A stretch of 64,000 nucleotides of DNA, from assembly GCF_040954645.1 (NCBI RefSeq), contig NC_092803.1, positions 85,484,417 through 85,548,416 of the forward strand, given 5' to 3'. The position numbers and the translations under genes were made by a program. Position 1 is the stretch's first letter, and the number at the start of each line of letters is the position of its first letter. The notes beneath the pieces were generated by a model. It was not told the DNA's origin, ran no database searches, and was given only the letters and a program-made list of their open reading frames with translations. Shown here piece by piece: positions 53,901-64,000 of this stretch. The stretch comes from Diabrotica undecimpunctata (taxonomy: Eukaryota > Arthropoda > Insecta > Coleoptera > Chrysomelidae).

Positions 53901-54198
53901 TGACGTAATATACCGAATTAAGAAGTTGCCGAAAGGTAAACCAAAAGTAGTTCACATAAATCGTCTTGCACCATATGCTGGCTCAAATGAAACAGAAGAA
54001 GCACGAACCCTTCAACATGAGATCAAAGATGACCGGCGACCAAGCTTTAATGAATTTATGTCAAATTACGCAGAGAGAAAGAGTGCTAGATTCGGCGTGA
54101 CGACAGAAGTTCAGCAGGATCTTTTTAGTGTTCCGCATAACGTCTCTCTAGCCCACTGTGTTGCCCAAGATAGCAGCCTAAAGTTGGAAGAGTACTGA
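50957..54198 (+). pseudogene. Pol of gypsy E: protease, RT, RNase H remnant, integrase
   Basis: The protease site reads FLVDTEPARTIA, with the Gly of DTG replaced by Glu, then VILGMDLL-like FILGMDLLRKVG. RT blocks are [39 protein letters not shown] and VYLDDVIVVG (YLDD), split by frame changes near 52150, 52260 and 52503. RNase H starts with FVLDTDVRNSAIGAILSQI, but its second half is deleted at about 52938. Integrase has CRKCELC, AIDIACPLP, IHSDQGRNFE and SDGMFERMNRT (D, D, E). A frame change near 53506 leads to a C-terminal domain with GDLVWLYNPQRRRGLSPKLQ, WEGPYGIKKRINDVIYRIKK. The macro-like module follows without a break. Confidence 0.85.
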
Positions 54199-54584
54199 TA
54201 TTAGACGATGGTCCTTGATCTTTGCTGTATATGGTGACCAAGAAGTCGTATACAGACAGGGCAAGCTACGAGGATATATGGCGTGCTCTAACTAATTTGA
54301 AGAAAATCGTGTGCAATTATGACATCAAGAATTCGGCCTTACCCAAGATATGCCATGCACTAGGAAATCTGGATTGGAAGATTGTCAGAAGCATCCTTAA
54401 AGTGATCTTCCGAGAAACCGGCGTACGAATTACTGTGTGTTGTATTAACCCGAAGAGATCGTGTCCTTTAAAGTCTATAGACTGTTATTTCTTCTTGAGG
54501 GTTTCATGCACAGCTGGAGAGCTCTGTAGATTCCGCCATCCTGGGCCTACATCCAGAGTTGCTGATCGGGACGCTCAGATCTAA
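54115..54584 (+). pseudogene. Macro (ADP-ribose) domain, OARD1/TARG1-like, plus CCCH zinc finger, at the end of gypsy E Pol
   Basis: After the integrase tail the frame reads QQDLFSVPHNVSLAHCVAQD, the first strand and loop of an OARD1/TARG1-type macro domain. About 35 residues are then missing (including the Gly-rich ADP-ribose loop). The next frame continues VGRVLILDDGP, a TGA, and LLYMVTKKSYTDRASYEDIW, then ALPKICHALGNLDWKIVRSI and VRITVCCINP. The family pattern PxIGCGLDxLxW is altered here (ICHALG), losing the catalytic Asp. At 54483-54539 C-X7-C-X5-C-X3-H (CYFFLRVSC... CRFRH) forms a CCCH finger. It stops at 54582-54584, just before the 3' LTR. Macro domains remove or bind ADP-ribose; CCCH fingers often bind RNA. 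Domain calls rest on pattern match. Confidence 0.7.
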
Positions 54585-54595
54585 GAGGATAGCAG

Positions 54596-54879
54596 TGTAA
54601 CGAAATAGCCCATCTATGATACTTCATAATTCTTAGAACGATAAATCTAGCAAACTCAACAGTTGGCATTTCAATAGCGCCCGTCTTCGATGCGATTTTG
54701 ATGAGACGAATTAGAGGTGGGCTACTCCAGAATATTCTCGTACATAATACTTTTGGTATATATTTATATGTAACGATGTTAGGAGTAGAGTTTAGTTGAT
54801 AAGAGATAATCGTGCTGTAAACTTATAATAAATATATTTATATAAACTCGAACCGCTCGTTTTATTTAATCTCGCTACG
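54596..54879 (+). repeat. 3' LTR of gypsy E
   Basis: TGTAACGAAATAGCCC to CTCGCTACG, 284 bp. A (TA)n tract follows directly. The purine-rich AAGAGGATAGCAG before it may be the polypurine tract. Confidence 0.9.
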
Positions 54880-55030
<151 letters not shown>

Positions 55031-55116
55031 AACTAAGGTACACTCGAAGAGTGGTGGGTTTATCGGTCAAAGTGGAGAAATAAAAGACAAAGAAGGTGGC
55101 TACTTCATCTATTTAT

Positions 55117-55160
55117 TGAAGACGTTTCGCTTTCTGCTCAGAAAGCATCATCAGTTCATC
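55117..55160 (-). ncRNA. Hammerhead ribozyme motif 5 (left arm)
   Basis: Minus strand: TGAA, core CTGATGA (55148-55154), T, a perfect 7-bp hairpin GCTTTCT-GAGC-AGAAAGC, GAAA (55125-55128), CGTC, TTCA. Helix I is TGAA/TTCA. Helix III is the 4-base palindrome ACGT, then C. Confidence 0.75.
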
Positions 55161-55898
55161 TAAAAAGAACAATATGAAACCAAACATCCATAGAGAAGTT
55201 ACAATAAAAGTATGTTACCTTACAAAGACATGTAGCAGTCAAAGATGTTAAAAATATGAAAAAGCTTACGAAACTGGACATTTAGAGTAAAGTTGTATAC
55301 ATCAATTAATTGAAACTTGGTATAGTTTGCAATTTAACAAAATTAGCACAGCAAAAGAACATGTGATAAACATACATGTATATAAAAAAGTTATTATAAA
55401 AACTTAAGTAAAAAACATTAAGATTTATTTTAAAGTGTAAAGAACTAGAAAGATCATGAGAAAGCACTTCCAACAATTTATTAAATCAATTAGATTTTAA
55501 ATTTAACTTTAGGTAACATTATAAGTTATTTAAATATAATGTTACCTAAAGTTAAATTTAAAATCTAATTGATTTAATAAATTGTTGGAAGTGCTTTCTC
55601 ATGATCTTTCTAGTTCTTTACACTTTAAAATAAATCTTAATGTTTTTTACTTAAGTTTTTATAATAACTTTTTTATATACATGTATGTTTATCACATGTT
55701 CTTTTGCTGTGCTAATTTTGTTAAATTGCAAACTATACCAAGTTTCAATTAATTGATGTATACAACTTTACTCTAAATGTCCAGTTTCGTAAGCTTTTTC
55801 ATATTTTTAACATCTTTGACTGCTACATGTCTTTGTAAGGTAACACACTTTTATTGTAACTTCTCTATGGATGTTTGGTTTCATATTGTTCTTTTTAG

Positions 55899-55942
55899 AT
55901 GAACTGATGATGCTTTCTGAGCAGAAAGCGAAACGTCTTCAA
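55899..55942 (+). ncRNA. Hammerhead ribozyme motif 6 (right arm)
   Basis: Plus strand, identical to motif 5: CTGATGA at 55904-55910, hairpin GCTTTCT-GAGC-AGAAAGC, GAAA at 55930-55933, CGTC with predicted cleavage after C55937, and TTCA closing helix I. Confidence 0.75.
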
Positions 55943-56059
55943 TAAATAGATGAAGTAGCCACCTTCTTTGTCTTTTATTTCTCCACTTTGACCGATAAAC
56001 CGACCACTCTTCGAGTGTACCTTAGTTTATTTTGGATTGACGGTCGTACTCCTTTTCTC

Positions 56060-56063
<4 letters not shown>

Positions 56064-56137
<74 letters not shown>
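56064..56137. repeat. (TA)n microsatellite
   Basis: About 37 TA units ending exactly at the Helitron 3' terminus. Confidence 0.95.
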
Positions 56138-56138
<1 letters not shown>

Positions 56139-56875
56139 TAGCTGACCCGGCAAACGCTGTTTTGCCTTATAAATTATTTCTAGTTTCTAGATAAATTCTA
56201 GTGTAGACAAAAAGTTCCTTACTGATTATAAGTGTGTAAGTATGTTTTATATGCGTGAAATGGGCGAGGAGCGCTATGAACGATAAGGGAATATAAAAAT
56301 AACAAACGCCAAACAATATTATTTTCAAGTTATTATAGTTTATTACTTACAATTACATATCACATATTAATTAAGATAGTAACCCTAACAAACAAAATCA
56401 ATCTCTTAATGCTATAGCGTGAACAATATGTTTTGTTAGCCCATCTTTAGCGAGCATAAACAAACTGGATGGTTTACCCACTCGAGAGCATGCTACGTAC
56501 AATTTACTGTGTGAAAAACATGGTGTACTCAAATCTAAGCCACAAATAGACATTGTTTGGCCTTGGGATTTGTTGATTGTCCTTGCACTAAAATAGCCAT
56601 AAAAAATAGGGGTTGATGATAAAAAAGTAAAAGTTAAGGGTTGTATGTATTTTTAAATGCAACATTATAAAAAAAAACAAATATAAAAAATTTCGTAGAA
56701 AAATTAAAAAAAAAATTAAGGGTGAACAACCCTTATCACTTAGGGGTATGAAAATTAGATAGTAGCCGATTCTCAGACCTATTGAAGGCGCATATAAAAT
56801 TTGGTAAAGATCGGTAAAGCCGTTTCGGAGGAGTACGGTAACTAACATTGTGACAGGGAAATTTTATATATTAGA
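56138..56875 (-). mobile_element. Helitron, non-autonomous, both termini present
   Basis: On the minus strand the element begins TCTAATATATAAAAT (56875 down), the classic Helitron 5' TC end, preceded by A. It ends with a hairpin GGCAAA-ACAGCG-TTTGCC, seven bases, and CTAG followed by host T (56138). This fits the A^T target and CTRR terminus of Helitrons. It is only 738 bp, and its sole coding remnant is the end of the helicase. It lies inside a (TA)n tract on both sides. Confidence 0.85.
56398..56583 (-). pseudogene. Helitron Pif1-type helicase C-terminus
   Basis: An open minus-strand frame encodes [20 protein letters not shown] and [20 protein letters not shown], then [13 protein letters not shown], and stops at 56398-56400. 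INKSQGQT and LYVACSRVG are the last two conserved helicase motifs of Pif1-like Helitron Rep/Hel proteins, including the arginine finger (SRV). The Rep nuclease and the rest of the helicase are deleted. Confidence 0.85.
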
Positions 56876-56882
56876 TATATAT

Positions 56883-56946
<64 letters not shown>
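56876..56946. repeat. (TA)n microsatellite
   Basis: TA repeats between the Helitron 5' end and the Tc1 left end, with one GG interruption near 56882. Confidence 0.95.
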
Positions 56947-56948
<2 letters not shown>

Positions 56949-58467
56949 ACGCAAAAGTCTAGGGATATTTTTATAAATATACGTATTTTGTTTATTTGTA
57001 ATCAACTAAAAAAAAATAAATGCAAAATTTGTAGTTTAAATTGTTGTTTAATATGTCAAAAACCATAAATTGCAAAAAACAGAAAATTGGAGCAAAAAAA
57101 AATATATTGCAAATCACCCATCTTTCACATACCATCATAAAGTGTTAAAAATACGAAATATAAACTTAAAATAAAGTATGGCCACCACTTTGGTTTATCA
57201 CAGCTCTACATCTACTGTTCATGCTTTGAATCACATTGTTAATGTCTGCTTTAGGTAGTTGTGTCCATTGTTCTATCAGAAGCTCTTTTAATTGAAATTC
57301 ATTATAGATATTGCCCATATGTGGAGTAATTCTTCGTTGGAGCCTGTCCCATACATGCTCAATGGGATTCAAGTCCGGTGATTGTGCTGGCCACAGCAAT
57401 ACATCAATACTCTCGTTATCCAACCAGTTTGTTATAATATGCGCAACATTAGCAGTTATCATGAGCGTTATCATGCATAAAGTAAAAATTTTCTCCAACA
57501 GCAGCAGCAAATGGGCGCACAACAGGTTCAAGAATAGTGTCCAAATATTGCTGACTTGTGAGAAAGCCACGTGAGAAAATGAGGTTAGTTCTATCGTCAA
57601 CCTTGATTCCGCCCCATACCATTATTGTACCACCTCTGTATGTATACACTTCTTGAAGATGTCGTAATCGTTCTCTATTTCCGAGGCGTCTCCAAACTCT
57701 TGTCCGACGATAATCTGGATGAAATCCATATCTAGACTCGTCACTAAACAAAACTGTGGCCCAGTCATTGTCAGTCCAATTCTGAAACTCTTGAAATCAG
57801 GTTAATTTTGCAGCGCGATTACCTTTAGATAAGGGTGGACATCTCAGTGGTCGCCGACTAAGAAGATTGGCTTCATGGAGACGATTCCTCACAGTACTGC
57901 TGCTAATTGTTACATTATGTGCAAGCTGTAATTCATTAACCATTTCGGGTGCTGTAATTGTTGGTTGCCTTCTGGCATTTAAAATTAAATATCGGTCTTA
58001 AGCGACGGTTGTAGAGCGACCACTTCCTGGATGTTGCTCGGCTGGACTCCCAGTGTCTCTAAACCGACGCCACAAACGACTTACGACGCTTTGGGAGACA
58101 CCCAGCTGGTCAGCAACTTGAGTTTGTCGCATACCAGCTTGAAGGAGTCTCACGGCTCTATTCATCTCATCCAACGTTAAATGTTGTCGTTGCATGGTAA
58201 AAAGACAATTATCTTTAACTCACCTATTAAGCAAGAATGGTATAAAGTGACTAAAATGAAAAACAAACAAAACATAAAAATGTCGATTTTTTTGTCCCTT
58301 ATAAAAAACATTCTAAAACACGTATTGCTATCAGTTTTACAATTTTTTTTTTTGATAAGAAGTAAGTGTCTGTATCAACAATTATAGTACAAGCAAATTT
58401 ATATGGTCATGAAATTTATGTTATTGGTATTGTCAAATTATTAAAATATCCTTAGACTTTTGCGTTG
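56947..58467 (-). mobile_element. Tc1-like transposon with both inverted ends
   Basis: Ends are CAACGCAAAAGTCTAGGGAT on the left and, inverted, CAACGCAAAAGTCTAAGGAT on the right, next to TA repeats on both sides. Length is about 1.5 kb. It contains a transposase with full domain order but with stops and a frameshift. Confidence 0.85.
57166..58195 (-). pseudogene. Tc1-type DD34E transposase, inactive
   Basis: The ATG at 58195 starts MQRQHLTLDEMNRAVRLLQA, then a helix-turn-helix (TQVADQLGVSQSVVSRLWRR) and an AT-hook-like GSGRSTT. A TAA near 57998 and a TGA near 57797 stop the frame. The catalytic part shows VLFSDESRYGF (first Asp), FYFMHDNAH (second Asp) and WPAQSPDLNPIEHVWDRLQR (Glu). A small indel near 57465, just after HDNA, changes frame. 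The C-terminus ends at 57166. The enzyme would cut at the inverted ends and insert at TA. Confidence 0.85.
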
Positions 58468-58469
58468 TG

Positions 58470-58470
<1 letters not shown>

Positions 58471-58528
<58 letters not shown>
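58471..58528. repeat. (TA)n microsatellite
   Basis: TA repeats between the Tc1 element and gypsy C, with one C interruption. Confidence 0.95.
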
Positions 58529-58532
<4 letters not shown>

Positions 58533-59976
58533 ATGATGTGTTTTTTGTTTGAATGATGAGCAATGAGTATTTTTAATAATATAGGGTTTTTATCGCGGTT
58601 CTCAAAGAATTAGCTTGTAAGTATTTTTTTAAAATTATCTTTATTATAACTATTATGAAACACACATATATATCTAACCTAGTCAATGTAAATTTAAAAT
58701 AAACTATCTTTAAACTGATATTCTTATAAAACTAATTAAATTCTATAGACAATCTAAAATTTAAACAAACTATCTTCAAAATTGAAATTGTTATGACACT
58801 AACTAAATTATATTAACAAAATTTTGTACCTTTCTTTCACTGAATGCCTAAATGAACTGTTTTCCACTAAGTATATAGATTCTAATCACCACTGAATGTC
58901 TTCGTACTTCAGTTATCCTTGTTTTTTTGTGAAATTACTTTTTCCAATTATCAGCTTCTACCAATTTAAGATATAGTTTTCTTCACCAGCATTTATACAC
59001 CACCAACCAAACCAGCAAACAGCATTTATATTTATTCTTCTTTTCAATATACCAATATCCAATTATTATAAGTTGATTTATACTAATCTCCAACCACAAT
59101 ATAATTTAATTTCTTCCAATATACTTTTATAATCTTCAATAATTATTTGTGTATAATTATAAATGTGCATTAATTATATGCATAATTTTTAATCTTCATT
59201 TAACTCACTATATTAAACAATTTGACTATTTGTACCTGATTCTCTGACTCCAAATAATCTTTCATATTTCTTACTAAACTTTTCTGACTGACTTCTTGAA
59301 AATTCTGAACAATTTACTTCACTAAATGTGTCTACTAACTTTTATAATGAACTGGCCTGACTTCTGACTAAAAAACTCCAAAACTGCCATCTTGAATCCA
59401 AATCACGGGTATTTATATGTTTTTGGATTTCTAGAACCATCTGGTAAGATATCATGTTCCAATCGTTCTATTAACTTCTATATAGATGTTCTCGAAAAAA
59501 TATCTGTTCGATCCACCGCCATAATCATTATATCGAGAATGTTCGACTGTAAACAATGGTCATCTCCGCTGATCCAGAGAATTCCATTCTTTTCTATTAA
59601 TAATTTTGTTTACATTTAGGCTTTTCAGATCAGAATAAACATTCAAATTAGTAACTAACACTCTAATTTAATAAAATACACATTTCAAACAATATAACCC
59701 CACTTATATTCCCTTATGATTAATTTCTATCTGTCAAATTACTCCGAGAGTATTTTTGGTTGCCTATGCACATGGCTCACTTATATATATTTACAATATT
59801 AAAATACAACTTTTTACAATTATTATATGCTAATTTCTTAAAATGCCCTCACATAAATATATTTTTATAAAATTCTCTAGTATATAACTTATTTAAAATA
59901 ATCAAATACTTTTTTATATCTAATATTATGTAGTATATAACTTATAAATTATTTTCTATAAACCCCAATCGTTACA
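58529..59976 (-). repeat. 3' LTR of gypsy C
   Basis: On the plus strand from TGTTATGATGTG, directly against (TA)n, to ATCGTTACA, so the minus-strand LTR runs TGTAACGATT...CATCATAACA. A G-rich TTTTTGGGGTAT (59977-59990, minus) fits the polypurine tract. Length about 1.45 kb, like gypsy B. The partner LTR is outside the window. Confidence 0.7.
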
Positions 59977-60535
59977 ATACCCCAAAAATAATATTTAAAA
60001 TAAATAATTTACTTATTATTTTTTTAAATATTAATTTTCCCATACCTTATTAAATTTAATAAATCAATTTTTTTTTTATTTAAAATGTGTTAAATACATC
60101 CCTGTTCGCTGTCTATGTCAAAACAGAGGACAACGGAGTACAGTTCGGCTATTCTATGGTCAAACTGTCATGTCAAATGGAGCAATGGATGCGATATCAG
60201 AGAATAAAATATAACCTTAATTAAAAATATAATCTATATTGTGTTCTGTTTATTTATAGACAAAATCTAGGAATTATTTCCATTCAAAATAACTTCATCA
60301 ATATAAATTGGTAAGTTTTTCCACTTTATTATATTAGAAAGACATTTTTATAGCAATTATAGTATCTAACCCCAAATTATGATTTTTAGGGTACAAAACA
60401 ATTTCCATATGTACAAAATTCAACAAGTATGATGTCAAATTTATTCACAACAAAGAAATCTACCATCTATCTATGAAATGGATCTATCAGTAAGTTATTA
60501 GTGTTATTATATTTGTGTTAAAGGTATAGAAATCA
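59977..60535 (-). other. 3' untranslated part of gypsy C
   Basis: AT-rich, between the polypurine tract and the pol stop. I searched for an envelope-like frame and saw none. Confidence 0.5.
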
Positions 60536-63500
60536 TTATTCAATCTCTTCATGATATTGAAAAATGTCGTTGATATGAAATATGCCTCTTAGTCTGTTCT
60601 CTGCATCTATTAACACATAACTATTTAGTCCATTCTGATTTTCAATTGTATATGGACCTTCAAACATTGGTTGTAATTTCTTACAACGGTTTTCTTTAAC
60701 ATTACTTTTTCTAAGTGAACGAATTAACACTAGGTCTCCTTTTTGAAATGTGATTGGTTTTTTTATATTTCGATTTTGTCTTCTGATATATTTTTCAGCT
60801 TTCCTCCTAATTCGGTTATTCACTTTCTGCATTACTTGTTCTAACATATCCTGATTATATTCACTAATCCACTTTTTGTTTCCTATATAGCCAAACATTA
60901 AATATTCTGGTACTTCCTCTGTATTCAAATTATGTGTATTATTTAAAAAATATTCTACTTGTGGTATATGTTGCTGCCAAGTTTCGTGTTGATTTTGGCA
61001 CAGTATCCTTAAATATTTTATAACTTCTTTAATATATCTTTCTGCAGGATTTGCCTGAGGATGTCTGATACTTGTAAAATGAATGTTGATTCCCTTTTTC
61101 TCACAAAATGTCCGAAATTTTTGGTTGTTAAAATATGTAGCATTATCTATTATGCAATTTCTAAATGGTCCTATTTCTTCGAAAAATTGATTAATATATA
61201 ATTTTAATGTTTTAACATTTGTTCTAGAGCAGGGATATAGTTTAATAAATTTTGTATATAAATCAACTATCACTAGTATATGCTTTTTTCCTGTTGGACT
61301 GAGAACTAAATTTGAAATAAAATCCATGGAAACTGTATTTAGTTTTTCATATACAACATTAGATTTATATGTGTTCTGGTTTTTGAAATTCTTTTCTTTG
61401 TTTAGTTGACATATTGGGCATTGGGTAGTAATTTCCTTTGCTATACTTATGTCATTCTTTGCAAAATAATTGTCCCTAAATAGCATCCATAGCTTTCTTG
61501 AACCAATATGCATATAATTGTTATGTAAATTTTTCAATATTTTCTTTGCTAAAGTTCTAGTTACTACATATACTTCTATGCCATTTATTATTTTATAATA
61601 TACCCCATCTTTCTTAAGGACTTTTTGTTTTTCACTCAAATTGATCTGATCTCTTATAATTTCTTCTTTAGAATATAATCCTGTACTTTCTACTAATTGA
61701 TTTAATCCAATTTTTATTGTGCGCTGCCCTTTTTGTGGTGTATTTTCTAACCTTGATAAAGCATCTGCCACTATATTGGATTTTCCAAAAATGTATTTGA
61801 TTTCAAAGCAGTATTCACTAAGTATTAGACTCCACCGATGTATTCTACTGTTTCCATATTTGTTATTTAATATAGACGTTAAAGCTTGGTGATCTGTTTC
61901 TATTGTAAATTCATTACCCAACAAATAAAATCTTAATTTTGTGACACAGTGTATTATACTTGCTAGTTCTAATTCTGAAACTGAGTAACCCTTTTCATGT
62001 GGCTTTGTGATTCTTGAAATGAATTGTATTGGGTATTCGACCCCATCATGTATTTGTAATAATACCCCTGATAATCTCTCTATTGATGCATCTGTTCTTA
62101 GTATGAATGGCTGTGTATAGTCAGGATAGTATATTTTCAAATTTGACAGAAAAATGTTTTTAATTTCTTGGAATGCTAGTTCTCTTCTCTGATCCCATCT
62201 CCATTTTACACCTTTTCTCAGTAGTTCAAGTAATGGAATTTCTTTTATACTTAGATCTGGTATCATCCTTTTATAATAATTAATTATTCCAATAAATCCT
62301 CTTAAAGTTCTTAAATTGTGTGGTGTTTTATATTCCTGAATGACTTGTGTCCGTTCTGGATCCATTTCGATTCCCTTAGTGTTAAGTTTATAACCTAGAT
62401 ATATGACTTCTTTTTGAAAAAATGTACATTTTTCTTGATTTATTTTTAGTCCCACTTTGTCTAATCTATTTATTATAATTTTTAGGTGTTTCTCATGATC
62501 TTCAGCCGTTTTAGAAAAAATTAATATATCATCAATGTAGTGAATTACAAAATGTTCATATTGATCCAAAATATCATGAAGACATCTACATAGAGCACTG
62601 CAAGATGATTGAAGTCCAAATGGTACTACTTTGAATTGATATACTACTCCATCTATCTGAAATCCTGTATACTGTCTACTTTTTCTTTCTAGAGGTATTA
62701 ACCAAAAACTATGCTGTAAATCGATTTTAGTGAAAAATGACATTCCTGTAATTCTTCCTAATATTCCATCTATACTCATTGGTGCTTCAAATTGCTTTTC
62801 AGTAATCTTGGTAATATTCCTTGCATCCAAACATAACCTGATTTCACCTGATCTTTTTCGTACTACTACTATGGGGTTAATAAAACGTGTGTCTGCCTTC
62901 TCAATGATCCCATCTTCTAACATATTATTAATTGTTTTGTTTACTTCTTCTCTGTATTTATATGGTATTGGGTATGATTTTGTTTTAAAATCTTTTTCTT
63001 CTTTAACTTTTATACTATGGATATAATTTTGTGCAATTCTATTTTCTTTATTGACAAGTCCCTTGTGTTGCTGCAATATGGAAATGACTATCGATTTATA
63101 TTCTTCAGGGCAATTTAAAACTTTCATTATATCTTCTTCTTTACAAATAAAATTATTCTTCATTATGTACTCATTATTCCTTGCTTCCAATTTTACGCAC
63201 TCCGCCTCGTAGGCATCCATCTGCTTAAAATTTCCATTCCTTAAATATTCACTACAATAATTATTCTTTACATTCTTTTGGGACATAGCCCTATCATCAA
63301 AATACATTTCTTCTTCATAAACATCATTATTTTCTTTTAATAATATCCTATCAACTCTTATTCCTTCTTCTACCTCATCTTTCTGCATAAATTTAATTAT
63401 TTGCCCTTCCAAAGTTACCATTTTTTCTTCAAAATCTATCTTTACTTTCTTCTTTTCCAATTCATCATTTCCCATTAATATATCAACACATAAATCCTTG

Positions 63501-63849
63501 ACAATAAATCCTTGCATATTAATTTCTTTATTAAGAATATTAATTTTAAAATTGGCTAGTTTATCAATTTCACCCAACTTCTTATTATTTGCACCAACAA
63601 TTTTAATTTTTGGAATCTTTATTATATCTGATAATTTTAATGTATTAAAAATAAAATTCTCCGAGACTAAAGTACTTTCTGAACCAGTATCTATCATAAT
63701 CTTAATCATTTTATTTTTGGCCAAAGCATTTATATAAATTAAATTAATAGATTCAATAATTTTCTCTTCATCTAAAGAAATAAATTCAGAAGGTTTTTCA
63801 TAATAGCAATGGCCGAACTTGTAATTCAGAAAGTTTACTGCACAAAATT
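60536..63849 (-). CDS. Pol of gypsy C, intact: protease, RT, RNase H, integrase
   Basis: One uninterrupted frame of about 1,100 codons, entered by a -1 shift at 63844-63850. Protease: IKIMIDTGSESTLVSENF, then CVDILMGNDELE. RT: SYPIPYKYREEVNKTI, IRLCLDARNITKITEKQFEA, FFTKIDLQHSFWLIPL, VVPFGLQSSCSAL and IHYIDDILIFSK (YIDD). RNase H: ILRTDASIERLSGVLL, SVSELELASIIHC and IETDHQALTS. Integrase: an H-C zinc region ending CPICQLNKEKNF, LVIVDLYTKFIKLYP, CIIDNATYFNN and NPAERYIKEVIKYL (D, D, E), then a C-terminal domain with FQKGDLVLIRSLRKS and MFEGPYTIENQNGLNSYVLI. Same lineage as gypsy B. No lesion was seen, so this copy may be recent or still functional. Confidence 0.9.
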
Positions 63850-64000
63850 TTGATTATTAGAATTGTCAGATTGTATCTGACCACTTGGATCTGATGTACT
63901 ATGTCTTTCCCTACTATGACTTCTACTCACATTTTCTTGCCTTGTACGATTTCGTTCTCTGTCTTCGCAGCTCCTATTCCTTCGAACACAATTTATCTGT
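63835..64000 (-). CDS. Gag C-terminal tail of gypsy C (partial)
   Basis: An open minus-strand frame from the window edge encodes an Arg/Ser/Asn-rich tail (RRNRSCEDRERNRTRQ, RSHSRERHSTSDPSG) ending NNQNFVQ, stop at 63835-63837. It lacks a zinc knuckle, like Gag B. It overlaps Pol by a few codons in the +1-relative frame. The rest of Gag is outside the window. Confidence 0.7.
   Translation of the reverse strand, partial: QINCVRRNRSCEDRERNRTRQENVSRSHSRERHSTSDPSGQIQSDNSNNQNFVQ
63844..63850 (-). promoter_or_regulatory. Putative -1 ribosomal frameshift heptamer of gypsy C
   Basis: In the Gag frame CAA-AAT-TTT-GTG-CAG-TAA contains A-AAT-TTT. Slipping back one base joins the frame that runs open through Pol. 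It occupies the same position relative to the Gag stop as the heptamer in gypsy B. Confidence 0.7.

Noticed and set aside
54115..54198. Dismissal of the SLAHCVAQD string as ordinary integrase tail
   Set aside because: Considered first, but the downstream VTKKSYTDRASYED and LPKI...LDW blocks fit a macro domain in order, so it is kept as a finding.
59977..60535. Envelope gene of gypsy C
   Set aside because: No frame of useful length and no signal peptide, glycosylated ectodomain or membrane anchor.

Overview
The window looks like a gene-poor stretch of an AT-rich insect nuclear genome, perhaps a beetle; the species cannot be fixed from sequence alone. Nearly all recognisable coding sequence belongs to transposable elements. 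Dinucleotide (TA)n tracts and two long tandem-repeat arrays are frequent. No bacterial-type operon, CRISPR array, rRNA gene or intact tRNA gene is visible. Host genes are represented at most by two candidate exons: a THAP-domain first exon (45928-46004, +) and an unidentified 85-codon exon (11750-12007, -).

Layout. 1-2600: 5' half of a K02A2.6-type Ty3/gypsy element (-). 3291-6700: decayed Jockey-like LINE (+) interrupted at 3971-4261 by a dispersed repeat. 7386-8830: LINE scrap and a Penelope-like end with a hammerhead motif. 9763-10817: two units of a ~520-bp repeat whose relative lies at 24690-25330. 12110-13800: ~230-bp tandem repeat. 14219-16455: Tc1/mariner-superfamily element with ~340-bp inverted termini. 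16599-20160: gypsy D (+), cut off in RNase H. 20740-23520: ~120-bp satellite, related in sequence to the dispersed repeats at 3971-4261 and 24243-24532. 25331-25930: RTE fragment. 26600-29811: I-like LINE with intact ORF1, fused to a fragment of gypsy A (29812-31200). 31410-32288: broken copy of a multicopy insect gene family. 33022-33328: tRNA-derived SINE. 34678-44232: gypsy B (-) with ~1.5-kb LTRs, an intact Gag and a lightly damaged Pol. 44254-49193: two Tigger/pogo copies, LINE pieces, a THAP exon, an endonuclease VII/PolB-like fragment and two hammerhead motifs. 49273-54879: gypsy E (+). 55028-56029: 1-kb palindrome carrying a hammerhead in each arm. 56138-56875: Helitron with both ends. 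56947-58467: Tc1 element. 58529-64000: gypsy C (-) with a long intact Pol, running off the window.

Most notable observations. (1) Six motifs matching the hammerhead ribozyme core, at five Penelope-like loci, all with very short palindromic helix III. (2) Gypsy E carries, after its integrase, a decayed macro (ADP-ribose) domain of the OARD1/TARG1 type followed by a CCCH zinc finger. (3) Gypsy B and C share the heptamer A-AAT-TTT exactly where a -1 frameshift would join Gag to Pol. (4) From 47.7 to 58.6 kb, six different elements lie one after another, nearly all abutting (TA)n tracts. (5) A ~120-bp satellite has recognisable monomers inside dispersed repeats. (6) The 5' end of gypsy B holds a second copy of its own left flank plus LTR, suggesting unequal exchange or an assembly join of two haplotypes.

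All identifications come from reading motifs by eye. Family names rest on conserved residues, not on database searches.
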